Shown: piece after piece, positions 14,902 to 22,779 of the stretch | Layout of the letters: the number at the start of each line of letters is the position of its first letter | Numbering within the stretch: the first letter of the stretch is position 1 | Virus record (IMG/VR): IMGVR_UViG_3300020061_000001 | Coordinates: 35,007 to 99,006 of that record | Reading direction: 5' to 3' (one strand) | Origin: a virus | DNA: 64,000 bases | Made by a program: the position numbers and the translations under genes | Notes under the pieces: generated by a model | The model's database searches: none | What the model was told of the DNA's origin: nothing | What the model saw: the letters and a program-made list of their open reading frames with translations, nothing else

Positions 14902-15149
14902 TGAATAAAATAGACCTTGTAAATATTACTCGGCTAGAACTTATAGATCATACTAACTGTGAATCTTGTAAGGGTGTCGGTCGTGTTATCATATCTGGAC
15001 AAGTAGACTCGTTAGAATGCCCAAATTGTCACGGTTTAGGTACGAATGGTCGCACAGTTGTGTTTATCAATCCACGCAAACAGATTGAAACATCAATCCA
15101 AGATGACGGTAGGACACTTAAGATATTTATTAGTAAGAGGCGTCCATGA
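14901..15149 (+). CDS. DnaJ-type zinc-finger protein (82 aa)
   Basis: CESCKGVG and CPNCHGLG, about 20 residues apart, form one DnaJ-like CxxCxGxG zinc unit, followed by two beta strands. Similar units occur at 27093 and in the MuF protein. ATGA coupling to the next gene. Confidence 0.7.
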   Translation: MNKIDLVNITRLELIDHTNCESCKGVGRVIISGQVDSLECPNCHGLGTNGRTVVFINPRKQIETSIQDDGRTLKIFISKRRP

Positions 15150-15271
15150 GTCTAAGAGATGCTTTAACATTTTCTATTACAGCTACTGTTATTTTTCTTA
15201 TTATAGCTTGTATTGCTGTTTGGTTAGTAGGTCGTTACGAAAATAGGAAGACTAAAAGGAGGAAAAAGTAA
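15146..15271 (+). CDS. Small membrane protein (41 aa)
   Basis: One hydrophobic helix (ITATVIFLIIACIAVWLV) then a very basic tail (RYENRKTKRRKK). ATGA start and TAATG end overlaps. Confidence 0.55.
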   Translation: MSLRDALTFSITATVIFLIIACIAVWLVGRYENRKTKRRKK

Positions 15272-15504
15272 TGGAAATTAAAGATATGTTAAGTAAAGCC
15301 CATAAACAAGGCTGTAGCGTAGGAGAACTTGCGCTTGCAGAGTTTATTTTAAAGTCGTATGCTGGTGAAATATCTCCTACGTTAAAAGCTTTTCTTGAAA
15401 AAATAGCCCAAAGTGGGTATGTAGATATAAGTGAAAATGTTGGGAAACCAGCAGAAGATGTTGCGTTACAAGTAAGCGATATATTAAACAAAGTTGTAAA
15501 ATAA
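15271..15504 (+). CDS. Hypothetical helical protein (77 aa)
   Basis: GGAGG Shine-Dalgarno. All helix. The end (DISENVGKPAEDVALQVSDIL) resembles the end of the 35768 gene (GYLDKPEEDVYLLVETQL), hinting at a common fold. Confidence 0.65.
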   Translation: MEIKDMLSKAHKQGCSVGELALAEFILKSYAGEISPTLKAFLEKIAQSGYVDISENVGKPAEDVALQVSDILNKVVK

Positions 15505-15509
15505 AACGC

Positions 15510-15538
15510 TTGTGTTTTCGCACGAAAAGACCTATAAT
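15510..15538 (+). promoter_or_regulatory. Class 1 repeat promoter, copy 5
   Basis: TTGTGT 15510-15515, 17 bp, TATAAT 15533-15538: the only plus-strand copy with a perfect -10 box. Confidence 0.75.
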
Positions 15539-15569
15539 TAAACCATAAGTAATAAGCGAGGGTATAGTA

Positions 15570-15797
15570 ATGGCAACAGAGAAACAAGATATAAAGAAAA
15601 CAGTTAGTAGAGTAATTGATGGAGTCACAAAAGACTTACCAAATGCTGTAAAAGAAAATAAAGGTGCTGCAATTGGCGCAGTTCTTGGCTATTTTTTAGC
15701 TGATACAGTTAAGAAAAATGAAGGTCTTATCACAGCCGTTCTTGGTGGTCTTGTTGGACATGTGATCGACGAGAAAAAGAAAAAGGATGTCTTCTAA
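15570..15797 (+). CDS. Glycine-zipper membrane protein (75 aa)
   Basis: Basic amphipathic N-terminus, then KGAAIGAVLGYFLAD and GLITAVLGGLVGHVI, a paired glycine-zipper motif typical of small membrane-inserting proteins. GAGGG upstream; TAATG to the next gene. Confidence 0.65.
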   Translation: MATEKQDIKKTVSRVIDGVTKDLPNAVKENKGAAIGAVLGYFLADTVKKNEGLITAVLGGLVGHVIDEKKKKDVF

Positions 15798-15886
15798 TGG
15801 GTTTTCTCGGGGATGTAGTAGCACTTCCATTCGTAATTATTGAAGACGTTTCTGGCGCAATCGCAGACGTTCTGGAGGAATTGTAA
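15797..15886 (+). CDS. Tiny hydrophobic acidic peptide (29 aa)
   Basis: Starts MGFLGDVVALPFVIIEDVSG; coupled by TAATG on both sides inside a membrane-protein operon. Confidence 0.5.
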   Translation: MGFLGDVVALPFVIIEDVSGAIADVLEEL

Positions 15887-16224
15887 TGCCAAGCACTAAA
15901 GATGCGCAAAAGGCCGTAATAGAATCTAAAATCCCAGCAAGCGTGAAAGCTGGAATAGAAGCTCTTGCTAAAGGTCTTGGGGTTGCCGCGATTGAACTAT
16001 GGTCAATCTTCGTACGACAGTATGTTGTTAAAGGTCTGACAGAATTGTTCACCGCACTAGTATTGGTAGGCTCAGGAGCTTTCCTTTGCACACTTGTTGG
16101 TTATTGGGGAATTATTCCTATTGCTGCAAGTCTACCGTTCTTCTACGGCACTATTCAATTACTCGGTAACCCTAAGTACTACGCCATCACGGACATTACA
16201 AAAAAGATAAAAGAGCTTAAATAA
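15886..16224 (+). CDS. Two-pass membrane protein (112 aa)
   Basis: Helical N-terminal half, then two hydrophobic segments (GLTELFTALVLVGSGAFL and YWGIIPIAASLPFFYGTI) and a lysine-rich tail. GGAGG upstream. Unknown. Confidence 0.65.
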   Translation: MPSTKDAQKAVIESKIPASVKAGIEALAKGLGVAAIELWSIFVRQYVVKGLTELFTALVLVGSGAFLCTLVGYWGIIPIAASLPFFYGTIQLLGNPKYYAITDITKKIKELK

Positions 16225-16225
16225 C

Positions 16226-16738
16226 ATGATTTTTGTCTTTGAGTCATTACTAGAGAACCGAAAGGCAAAAGTTGATGCGTGGAGAGAACAAGGACAGAGA
16301 TGGGTTAAGGCAAGAAATGCAACCAGTAGTTACGCCCACTATAGTTTTGAAGACTACGAGCGCAGGAACCCAGCGCCATTATCGGTTAAGAAAGTGGCTA
16401 GTTTCGTACTTCCTGGTATTGCTGTGGGTGCAGTTGTTGCCTTTGCTATTTGGGGTATTGCTTCAGTTCCTCCAAAGAAAGTAGACCCAAACAATCCGCA
16501 CGACTGTTCTGTTGTTGTTAAGAAAGATGATAAAGTAGCCGTTACCTATGGCCCCTTTGTAGGAAGTGAAGGAACAGTTATTAACCAAGAAGATGGTTGT
16601 GGGGTAAATATTAAGCTTACTAAATCTACAAACACAAGAGAAGATTGTGTCAAGAAAGGTTATCAAGACTGCCGTTCAGAAAAGAACATCGGTGACGAGC
16701 TAAACGTCGATACATCACAAAATATTACTAAGTTATAG
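16226..16738 (+). CDS. Membrane-anchored protein with KOW-like domain (170 aa)
   Basis: Basic cytoplasmic start, one membrane helix around residues 52-72 (VLPGIAVGAVVAFAIWGI), then an outer domain with DKVAVTYGPFVGSEGTVIN, a KOW/SH3-like barrel, and four cysteines likely in disulfides. Topology suggests an envelope protein, possibly changing the surface of the infected cell (inference). Confidence 0.6.
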   Translation: MIFVFESLLENRKAKVDAWREQGQRWVKARNATSSYAHYSFEDYERRNPAPLSVKKVASFVLPGIAVGAVVAFAIWGIASVPPKKVDPNNPHDCSVVVKKDDKVAVTYGPFVGSEGTVINQEDGCGVNIKLTKSTNTREDCVKKGYQDCRSEKNIGDELNVDTSQNITKL

Positions 16739-16750
16739 GGGTAAAGAACC

Positions 16751-16945
16751 ATGACAAGAAGAGACTACTTATTAGTAGCAGGTTCGCTGGCTAAGTGTGC
16801 TGGTGGACTCACTCAAGATGAGCTGCTCTATGTCGCTGATATGATAGCGAATGAAATGCAGAAACAGAACCCAGCTTTTAAGTATGATCTTTTCTTAGAA
16901 ACCTCAGGTGTGACCAAAGAAACAATCGAAAGGTCAAAGCAATGA
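16751..16945 (+). CDS. Hypothetical helical protein (64 aa)
   Basis: Preceded by GGGGTAAAG. Helical (MTRRDYLLVAGSLAKCAGGL). ATGA coupling. Unknown. Confidence 0.6.
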   Translation: MTRRDYLLVAGSLAKCAGGLTQDELLYVADMIANEMQKQNPAFKYDLFLETSGVTKETIERSKQ

Positions 16946-17169
16946 TTACCGAAAAGCCAAAACTTGTAATCGGCGACATTGTTATTGTTTATATTAGTAG
17001 AATTGGCCTACCTCAGGAAGATGAAATCCATAATCCTAGAATTATGAGTAAGACAGTCACAAGTATAGGTTTTGCAAGTTCTATGTGGGTGTTTAACTAT
17101 GACACTGAGCCATTTTGTTATGACAATGTTGATTACATATTAAGAAAGGGGAAATGGAAACATGCATAA
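16942..17169 (+). CDS. Hypothetical beta protein (75 aa)
   Basis: Strand-rich (KLVIGDIVIVYISRIG) and barrel-like. Overlaps the next gene by 8 bases. Unknown. Confidence 0.6.
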   Translation: MITEKPKLVIGDIVIVYISRIGLPQEDEIHNPRIMSKTVTSIGFASSMWVFNYDTEPFCYDNVDYILRKGKWKHA

Positions 17170-17761
17170 TCTTTATAAAATTGTTGACGAAGAGAATGAA
17201 CACAATGGTCAGCTCGGCGTATTACAAGAGGTTAATGAAGTAGCTCCTCACTTAAGTATGTTTAGCTTGGAATTTTCAGACGGTAGGCAATCAAGTTTTT
17301 TCTCTCATCAATTAGAAAAGATACCGAAAAAGCTTATTTTTCTTGATGTAGATGGCGTTCTTAATAGTCAACACTATGCAGTTGTATCTGAGTCTCGCGG
17401 GGTTCTTGGTATAGACCCATATCCTGCTTTTTTACTAGGGAAGATTGTATTAGATACTGGATGTGAGGTTGTTCTTTCCAGCACTTGGCGCTTATGGAAG
17501 AATGCACGAGAAGATGTGCGCAAACAGGTTGTGGAATTTATTGACATTACGCCTGATTTAGGCAATGTACCGCGCGGTGAAGAGATTCAAAAATGGCTTA
17601 AAGATAATAATTGCGAAGATGCTCGATATGCTATCCTTGACGATAATAGCGACATGCTTGAATCGCAACTTCCGAACTTTTTCCAGACAACTACCGAGTT
17701 CGGCTTAACGCAAAAGATAGCTAAAGCAGTAACCGAACACTTAAATAAGGGGAGTAAATAA
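17162..17761 (+). CDS. HAD-family phosphatase of the RNA-repair (Swiss-army-knife) type
   Basis: 199 residues. Residues 58-66 hold HAD motif I (IFLDVDGVL, D62 and D64). Motif II region is VVLSSTWR at ~103-110, then RGEEIQKWLK and the metal-binding AILDDNSDM. The order D-x-D-G-V-L / SSTWR / RGxEIxxWL / ILDD is that of HAD domains found in Swiss-army-knife RNA-repair proteins. The first ~50 residues look like a small beta domain. It could remove phosphates from damaged RNA ends and fits the RlaP, CCA and Pth2 genes. Confidence 0.7.
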   Translation: MHNLYKIVDEENEHNGQLGVLQEVNEVAPHLSMFSLEFSDGRQSSFFSHQLEKIPKKLIFLDVDGVLNSQHYAVVSESRGVLGIDPYPAFLLGKIVLDTGCEVVLSSTWRLWKNAREDVRKQVVEFIDITPDLGNVPRGEEIQKWLKDNNCEDARYAILDDNSDMLESQLPNFFQTTTEFGLTQKIAKAVTEHLNKGSK

Positions 17762-17762
17762 A

Positions 17763-19031
17763 ATGAGTGATTATCTAGAGTTCAGCAACACAGGTGAAGT
17801 TCCAGTAAATGCTTTTAAATTACTAGGAGCCAGTTCAAAGCGTAACGATTCAACAAAGATTGGTTACTTTGGCACAGGGCTTAAGTATGCCTTGGCCGTA
17901 CTTCTTCGTGAAGGTATCGACTTCAAAGTGTTCTCAGGTAACGATGAGATAAAAATAGGTACTCGCAAGTCTAAGTTCCTCGATCAAATAGTTACAGTTA
18001 TTACCGTTAATGGTGAAAAGACAAGCATCACCATCGAAGCTGGTATTAACTGGGAGACATGGTTCGCTATCCGCGAGATATATAGCAATAACTTAGACGA
18101 AAACGGAACTATGAAATTAGTCACCTCTGTTAGCCCAGAATCGGGTTCAACTAAGATTTACATTGAGCGTAACGAGAAGCTTAAAGATTTAATTGATAAC
18201 TGGTCACAGTACTTTAGTAATACTCGAAGCATACTCTCAGAACATAATGGCAACACTCTTTTGCAGAAGAATAACATAGATAGTTTGACCGTATTTAGAA
18301 TGGGTATTCGTGCGTACACAAATAGAACACAATCAGTATTCGACTATGATACGAGGACACTAAGCATTAATGAGAGCCGTGTGGCCGAACATGACTATGA
18401 AGCAAGGCAACGCTGCGCCGAGATATTAGCTACTTGCGATAACCTAGAAGCAATTAATCACTTCCTTCATTCTGGCGCACATAATATTGAAAAAGATTCT
18501 AACTTCTGGAACTATATTTTCGATGATTCTTTTGGAGAATTTTCAGAAACATGGTACGAAGCTCTTAAAGATAAGAGGATAGTCCCTCAAGAATATGGTG
18601 GTTTTTACGGTGTTACGCCATCCAGTGTAGTTCTGCCAGAGACACTTTGTAAACACCTTTACAATCAGTTTAAAGATCGTCTTACTATTATGGGTTCTAG
18701 CAAGGAAGCATATATAATTATTGACAAGCGCGTTGACTTCATGCAACCTGCTATGACAAGATTGGCTAGTGTTGGTTTTACACACCCACTAGAAGACATA
18801 AAGTTAGCTAAATTTAAGGATAACGACGTACAGGGTTTGGCGGATACCGAAAATGGCTTAATACTTTTAAGCGAAGCCTTAGAAGGTATGAATGACGACC
18901 AAAGAACAGCAATCCTGTTTGAAGAGATCGCCCATACTAAGTCTGGCTATTCAGATAACACAAGAGCGTTTCAGGACTACATTATAAGCCTTGCGGTTGC
19001 ATTAATACCAGTTCCGAAGGTCGTTAAGTAA
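17763..19031 (+). CDS. GHKL-type ATPase-like protein with EExxH motif
   Basis: 422 residues. The N-terminal third resembles a Bergerat ATP-binding fold: NAFKLLGASSK, then YFGTGLKYALAVLLREG (a GxGxK lid). The C-terminal part ends with FEEIAHTKSGYSD, an E-E-x-x-H metal site as in zinc peptidases. Such two-part proteins occur in large phages without known function. An ATP-driven protease or chaperone-like role is possible but unproven. Confidence 0.55.
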   Translation: MSDYLEFSNTGEVPVNAFKLLGASSKRNDSTKIGYFGTGLKYALAVLLREGIDFKVFSGNDEIKIGTRKSKFLDQIVTVITVNGEKTSITIEAGINWETWFAIREIYSNNLDENGTMKLVTSVSPESGSTKIYIERNEKLKDLIDNWSQYFSNTRSILSEHNGNTLLQKNNIDSLTVFRMGIRAYTNRTQSVFDYDTRTLSINESRVAEHDYEARQRCAEILATCDNLEAINHFLHSGAHNIEKDSNFWNYIFDDSFGEFSETWYEALKDKRIVPQEYGGFYGVTPSSVVLPETLCKHLYNQFKDRLTIMGSSKEAYIIIDKRVDFMQPAMTRLASVGFTHPLEDIKLAKFKDNDVQGLADTENGLILLSEALEGMNDDQRTAILFEEIAHTKSGYSDNTRAFQDYIISLAVALIPVPKVVK

Positions 19032-19528
19032 TGAAACTGCCACATGGCAAAGAGCTTCTTAGCTTTCTTCCACTAGCAGAACTGTACACAGAGTATCAGT
19101 TCCATGAACGATTGCAAGTATTCGTCGAAAAGGGAAGAGAATGTGTGGCCTGTGGACGCGTAGGAACGCTTCTAGCGCTAGGTAGAGAGACAGGTGACGC
19201 AAAGTACACTCGGAAACGAAAATCTCATGGGCGCGTCCATATAGACCTTTATACCGATGACTTTGTACTTATGACAGTAGACCACATTATTCCTAAAAAG
19301 GTCTGTAAAGAACTTGGTTGGTCAGATGAAATGATTGAGTCTCTTGACAATAAACAACCAATGTGCGATTCATGTAATAATGGTAAAGGGCATAAGCTTG
19401 TATCTGATGAAGAGTTAGAAAAGCGTCGCGCCCAAATGAAAAAACTAACAAATAGAAGAGTATACGGTTCAGAGATAACAAGAAGCTTAGTCCCGAACAT
19501 ACACGCCTTGCTAGGAGATGCGATATGA
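19031..19528 (+). CDS. HNH endonuclease (165 aa)
   Basis: CVACG, VDHIIPKKVC, N-K-Q-P-M-C-D-S-C-N and KGHKL make a zinc-bound HNH fold. A long helical N-terminus and a basic tail suggest a DNA-binding homing-type enzyme. TAATG and ATGA junctions tie it into the operon. Confidence 0.75.
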   Translation: MKLPHGKELLSFLPLAELYTEYQFHERLQVFVEKGRECVACGRVGTLLALGRETGDAKYTRKRKSHGRVHIDLYTDDFVLMTVDHIIPKKVCKELGWSDEMIESLDNKQPMCDSCNNGKGHKLVSDEELEKRRAQMKKLTNRRVYGSEITRSLVPNIHALLGDAI

Positions 19529-19809
19529 AATCACCATACGAACATGGATATGGTCCATACCAAGACATTTATACAAATAGAACTTTATATATGGAAGAAG
19601 AGAATCTCATATTCCAAGGGTATAAGTTCTTAGGTTGGAATGTAACAGCAGATAAACTCCCAGAATACAGACATTGTATTAATGAAGCACATAATTATTA
19701 TTCAGCTTTTCCTAATGTTTGGAAAAGTGTGCAACATACTCCATCCGGTAGTGATGTGACACAATGGTGTACTAAATGTAGAATTTATTGGAAAGTAGAT
19801 ATGAGCTAA
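19525..19809 (+). CDS. Hypothetical protein (94 aa)
   Basis: Tyrosine- and histidine-rich, with H-C and C-T-K-C at the end (QWCTKCRIYW), so perhaps one metal site. ATGA start. Unknown. Confidence 0.6.
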   Translation: MKSPYEHGYGPYQDIYTNRTLYMEEENLIFQGYKFLGWNVTADKLPEYRHCINEAHNYYSAFPNVWKSVQHTPSGSDVTQWCTKCRIYWKVDMS

Positions 19810-19810
19810 T

Positions 19811-20089
19811 ATGAGTAAACGAGAGATAAGTAAATTGGTTCAAGCTACTATATGTGAGTTTTGCGACACAGAAATTGACACAAAAGTAGACGGATACTGC
19901 TACCATTACATGAAGTCGAGTGATGGTACGACTATTAATCATCATAAGTACAATGTTATTCATATAGTTTTTTCTTGGTTAAAGCCAAAGGAGAACAAGG
20001 TGCGTGGAGATTGGATTTTGTATGACTTTCACGCCTCATGTTTTGATAAATTAATGATTAAATTTTTAGAAGAGAAAGGTAAATCATGA
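19811..20089 (+). CDS. Zinc-binding phage protein (92 aa)
   Basis: ICEFCDTEI, later DFHASCFDK: a CxxC plus HxxC site around a beta core. Unknown function. ATGA end. Confidence 0.6.
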   Translation: MSKREISKLVQATICEFCDTEIDTKVDGYCYHYMKSSDGTTINHHKYNVIHIVFSWLKPKENKVRGDWILYDFHASCFDKLMIKFLEEKGKS

Positions 20090-20337
20090 TTAAACTATCA
20101 AGTGGTGAGCTAAGGGTAAAGAAGATAATCAAACCGACTAAAGCTAAATTCTTTGAGGATATTAAAGAAGGAGATTCAATTGAGATTTTCCATCTTCTTC
20201 AAAGCACAACTGGTGGAGCTAATGGCTTATACGCTTCTGATTTTATGGTAAAGAATTATACACGTAATTCTAAGAAATATATATCAGGTAATAATCTTGT
20301 TCTTCGTCTTAGTTGTTTTGAATTGGAGATATTGTAA
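20086..20337 (+). CDS. Hypothetical beta protein (83 aa)
   Basis: Compact strand-rich protein (DIKEGDSIEIFHLLQ). TAATG to the next gene. Unknown. Confidence 0.6.
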   Translation: MIKLSSGELRVKKIIKPTKAKFFEDIKEGDSIEIFHLLQSTTGGANGLYASDFMVKNYTRNSKKYISGNNLVLRLSCFELEIL

Positions 20338-20498
20338 TGACAAAAGATTATAGGCCATACAAGAATGCAATGTGGCGAGCAAGACATATGAAATTAACTT
20401 TAGCGATGTATATTGTATTCATGGTAGTATGGTTTAGCTTTATAGGAGTATGCTTATTTGGACTCATTCAATTTATTAAATGGGCTTGGAACGCATGA
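20337..20498 (+). CDS. Small membrane protein (53 aa)
   Basis: Basic start, then one long hydrophobic helix (about residues 19-47), tryptophan-rich end. Overlaps the next gene by ATGA. Confidence 0.55.
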   Translation: MTKDYRPYKNAMWRARHMKLTLAMYIVFMVVWFSFIGVCLFGLIQFIKWAWNA

Positions 20499-20692
20499 AA
20501 TTAAATGAATTATATTGGCGATGGAGTCCGGATGGAACTATTTGCTATGTAGAATACGCCTATCTAACAAGATTCTTAAAACGATTAAAAGTAAAAAGAG
20601 TTGCAATGTTCTATTCAAACGATTGGGAAACCCCAAGAGACGCCAGAGGAGCAGCTGAAAATTTTATAGAAAGGACTAAGGAAATAAAATGA
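20495..20692 (+). CDS. Hypothetical basic protein (65 aa)
   Basis: ATG at 20495 (ATGA overlap) preferred to the ATG 15 bases earlier. Product starts MKLNELYWRWSPDGTICYVE; basic with LTRFLKRLKVKRV. Unknown. Confidence 0.55.
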   Translation: MKLNELYWRWSPDGTICYVEYAYLTRFLKRLKVKRVAMFYSNDWETPRDARGAAENFIERTKEIK

Positions 20693-21042
20693 GTACATAT
20701 AAAGACTTGAAGAATCACGTTCATAATACCCTAAAGATTACCAAAGAGGAAATAAGGGAAATTGTTGAATCCACTGTTGAAAAGGTTGTTGAGCGTCGGG
20801 TAGATGTACTCTTACGCGATAAGCTAAATGTTCAGCATCTTGTCGATCACGCTATAGAACAAAAGATTAATGAGAATAACTGGTTTTGGGACGAGAGCGA
20901 AGATAAATTAGACGATTATATTAAAAAAGAAATGGTGCGCAAACTGACTGATGGTGTTAAATTAAAAGTTGAGGTGGTCGGTAAGAAAAGCGACGCTACG
21001 CAAACAGGTGATAGAGTAATGAAAATCAGAAAGAATAAATGA
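20689..21042 (+). CDS. Coiled-coil-like charged protein (117 aa)
   Basis: Long charged helices (KEEIREIVESTVEKVVERRV) then a basic tail. Probably oligomeric. Overlaps both neighbours by 4 bases. Confidence 0.6.
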   Translation: MSTYKDLKNHVHNTLKITKEEIREIVESTVEKVVERRVDVLLRDKLNVQHLVDHAIEQKINENNWFWDESEDKLDDYIKKEMVRKLTDGVKLKVEVVGKKSDATQTGDRVMKIRKNK

Positions 21043-21323
21043 TGTGGTTCTCCAAAAAAGATAAAAAACCTCAACGCGATATCGTTGATACTAAAAAAGT
21101 TTATAAAGTCGTTAAAGAATGGAACGATTCTAAGGCTGAGTTCAGGTACCGTCTATATGTAGGCGAAGAAATATTATGGAGTGACGGAATGAAGACTATG
21201 TCGTTATTTTCTAACCAAGGTACAAGGTATGTTAATAATGAGGGTTGGGCTTTTGTTGATGATGGAGACAAGGCTTGGGCAAGACGAATAGCTAAACACT
21301 ATAAAATAGAGATGATAAAATAA
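21039..21323 (+). CDS. Hypothetical protein (94 aa)
   Basis: Very basic first 20 residues (SKKDKKPQRD), then strands rich in W and Y. TAATG end. Unknown. Confidence 0.6.
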   Translation: MMWFSKKDKKPQRDIVDTKKVYKVVKEWNDSKAEFRYRLYVGEEILWSDGMKTMSLFSNQGTRYVNNEGWAFVDDGDKAWARRIAKHYKIEMIK

Positions 21324-21556
21324 TGAAAACAGAACGAGTAATACGAGTACATTTTACAGGACGTGATAGTTTGCAATTAAGCGGAGATCATGTACCAACA
21401 TTTATAGAGAATTATCAAAGAGCAGTTGGTAATGGCAATTATTATTTCTTTACTAAAGGTAAAGATAGTATTCTTATAAATATCCCTCAAGTCACTTTCA
21501 TAGAAGAAACAACGATTGAGATAAAAGATGAGCGACCCACGCCTACATTATCATAA
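21323..21556 (+). CDS. Hypothetical beta protein (77 aa)
   Basis: Strand-rich, begins MKTERVIRVHFTGRDSLQL. Overlaps the next gene by 29 bases. Unknown. Confidence 0.6.
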   Translation: MKTERVIRVHFTGRDSLQLSGDHVPTFIENYQRAVGNGNYYFFTKGKDSILINIPQVTFIEETTIEIKDERPTPTLS

Positions 21557-21845
21557 CGAACCGCACATACCAACACCATGTACATTAATGCATAGAGGAG
21601 TTCAATTGACACAAGAATTAGAAGCTACACCAGTTTATTACCATGACTGCCCGGCTCTAGGCAAGGATACAAAACTTCCTAGAGCATTAATGGCAGATAG
21701 TAAAGGGGAATATATCCTTTATTACCAACATAAATGCCCGTTTTGTAGTAAAACAGGTGGAGAAATTGAGTATGCTTCCGGCGTAACTCCAACGGCTAAT
21801 GGTTATTTAATAGACCCCAAAATTGCTGAAAAATTACACAACTAA
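21528..21845 (+). CDS. Zinc-ribbon-like protein (105 aa)
   Basis: HKCPFCSKTGGEIEY supplies a CxxC; H-D-C and C-T-L-M-H earlier may complete a site. Class 1 promoter copy 6 starts directly after the stop. Confidence 0.55.
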   Translation: MSDPRLHYHNEPHIPTPCTLMHRGVQLTQELEATPVYYHDCPALGKDTKLPRALMADSKGEYILYYQHKCPFCSKTGGEIEYASGVTPTANGYLIDPKIAEKLHN

Positions 21846-21849
21846 ACGC

Positions 21850-21878
21850 TTGTGTTTTTCGCCGAAAAAGAGCATAAT
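21850..21878 (+). promoter_or_regulatory. Class 1 repeat promoter, copy 6
   Basis: TTGTGT 21850-21855, 17 bp, CATAAT 21873-21878, with the upstream AAACGC that copies 4 and 5 also have. It drives a ~430-nt leader region. Confidence 0.75.
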
Positions 21879-21914
21879 TAATTGTAGAAGAACTTTGACA
21901 ATTCGTACAGTTAC

Positions 21915-22073
21915 ATGGGCACACAAGAGAAGTTGAAAAACCGACGGGTACGTTCTCTCGAAAGAGCAATTCTAGACAGCTTGTGTGTTCTTCATGGCTA
22001 CATAAGTCACCGTGTAAAGAAAGCCCTATCAGCGATGGCTAACGATGAAGCGCCTTATGTAGACCAAAGCTAG
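21915..22073 (+). CDS. Small basic protein (52 aa) in the leader region
   Basis: Begins MGTQEKLKNRRVRSLERAIL and ends in an acidic stretch (MANDEAPYVDQS). It is followed by two adjacent TAG stops. The middle is helical and basic. Weak ribosome site. Its last bases form the left arm of the first hairpin in the structured region, so translation and folding would interfere with each other. Confidence 0.5.
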   Translation: MGTQEKLKNRRVRSLERAILDSLCVLHGYISHRVKKALSAMANDEAPYVDQS

Positions 22074-22295
22074 TAGCAAGAAAGCAAGGGAAATTAACAG
22101 GTCTAATTAACCGCCTTGTGGTGCGTTATTGCTACTAGCCCATGTAACTATATGAATAGTTAGAACATTAACAATTAAAAACACACTATTGGTGAGGTAT
22201 GCAGGTCTCCAACTGAAACGTCATTCGGTAAAAAAGTTGTGTCGTATTGTGTCGCCTTATGTGACGTGTACCTCGCCAGCAATGTGTTTTTAATT
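22069..22295 (+). ncRNA. Structured RNA region: two large hairpin domains
   Basis: Domain 1: an 11-bp perfect stem, GCTAGTAGCAA at 22069-22079 with TTGCTACTAGC at 22129-22139, enclosing CAAGG/CCTTG and AATTA/TAATT. Domain 2: a 13-bp perfect stem (22173-22185 with 22283-22295) continuing as TGGTGAGGTA/TACCTCGCCA (one G-U), with inner CCAACT/AGTTG(T)G and CGTCA/TGACG stems. The right arm of domain 2 ends in a T run, so it may also terminate. It could be a free RNA or the leader of the gene at 22312. Confidence 0.6.
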
Positions 22296-22311
22296 TAAAA
22301 GAAGGGTTATA

Positions 22312-22779
22312 ATGGAAGTTAAAAAGAACTTAAATGGTATGCAGCGTAAAATGCTGGATGAAATCTACACAGAGCAATTCAAAAAGCGTGAGAAGACTAT
22401 TTTGGACGAGCGCGAAAGAGGAAAATCAATTCTTACCGATAAACTCTTAAAAGAATTTGCAAAAGATAAAGAAGTTAAAGCTTATCTTGAAGCAGGAAAG
22501 AAGTTCTTTGAACTTGCACAAAAACTTAAACCTAAATTCGACAAGAACGGTGTTAGTACTAGCGACTATATCACCAAAGTTCCAGCTCTTAGTGTTTATT
22601 GCGGTTACAGAAATGATTACAAAGTATTTCCAGAACTAAATATCTACAGTGAAGAAACTATTCGTATTGAGGGTGTTCTTGCTGAGAAGAAACGTGAAAT
22701 GCGCGCTAAAATCTATGGTGTAGAAGCAAGCTATGAAGAAGTAGATAAAGAGATAAAGGAACTGTTGAAAGATGTCTGA
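22312..22779 (+). CDS. Hypothetical charged helical protein (155 aa)
   Basis: GAAGGG Shine-Dalgarno right after the structured region. Long K/E-rich helices with a short central beta patch. Overlaps the next gene by 8 bases. Not recognised. Confidence 0.65.
   Translation: MEVKKNLNGMQRKMLDEIYTEQFKKREKTILDERERGKSILTDKLLKEFAKDKEVKAYLEAGKKFFELAQKLKPKFDKNGVSTSDYITKVPALSVYCGYRNDYKVFPELNIYSEETIRIEGVLAEKKREMRAKIYGVEASYEEVDKEIKELLKDV

Noticed and set aside
21915-22073. tmRNA-like tag (ANDEAPYVDQS followed by two stops) in a structured region
   Set aside because: The tag-like stretch is simply the end of a 52-codon ORF starting at 21915. No tRNA-like acceptor, T-arm or CCA end was found at the edges of the fold, and the tag lacks the usual hydrophobic end.
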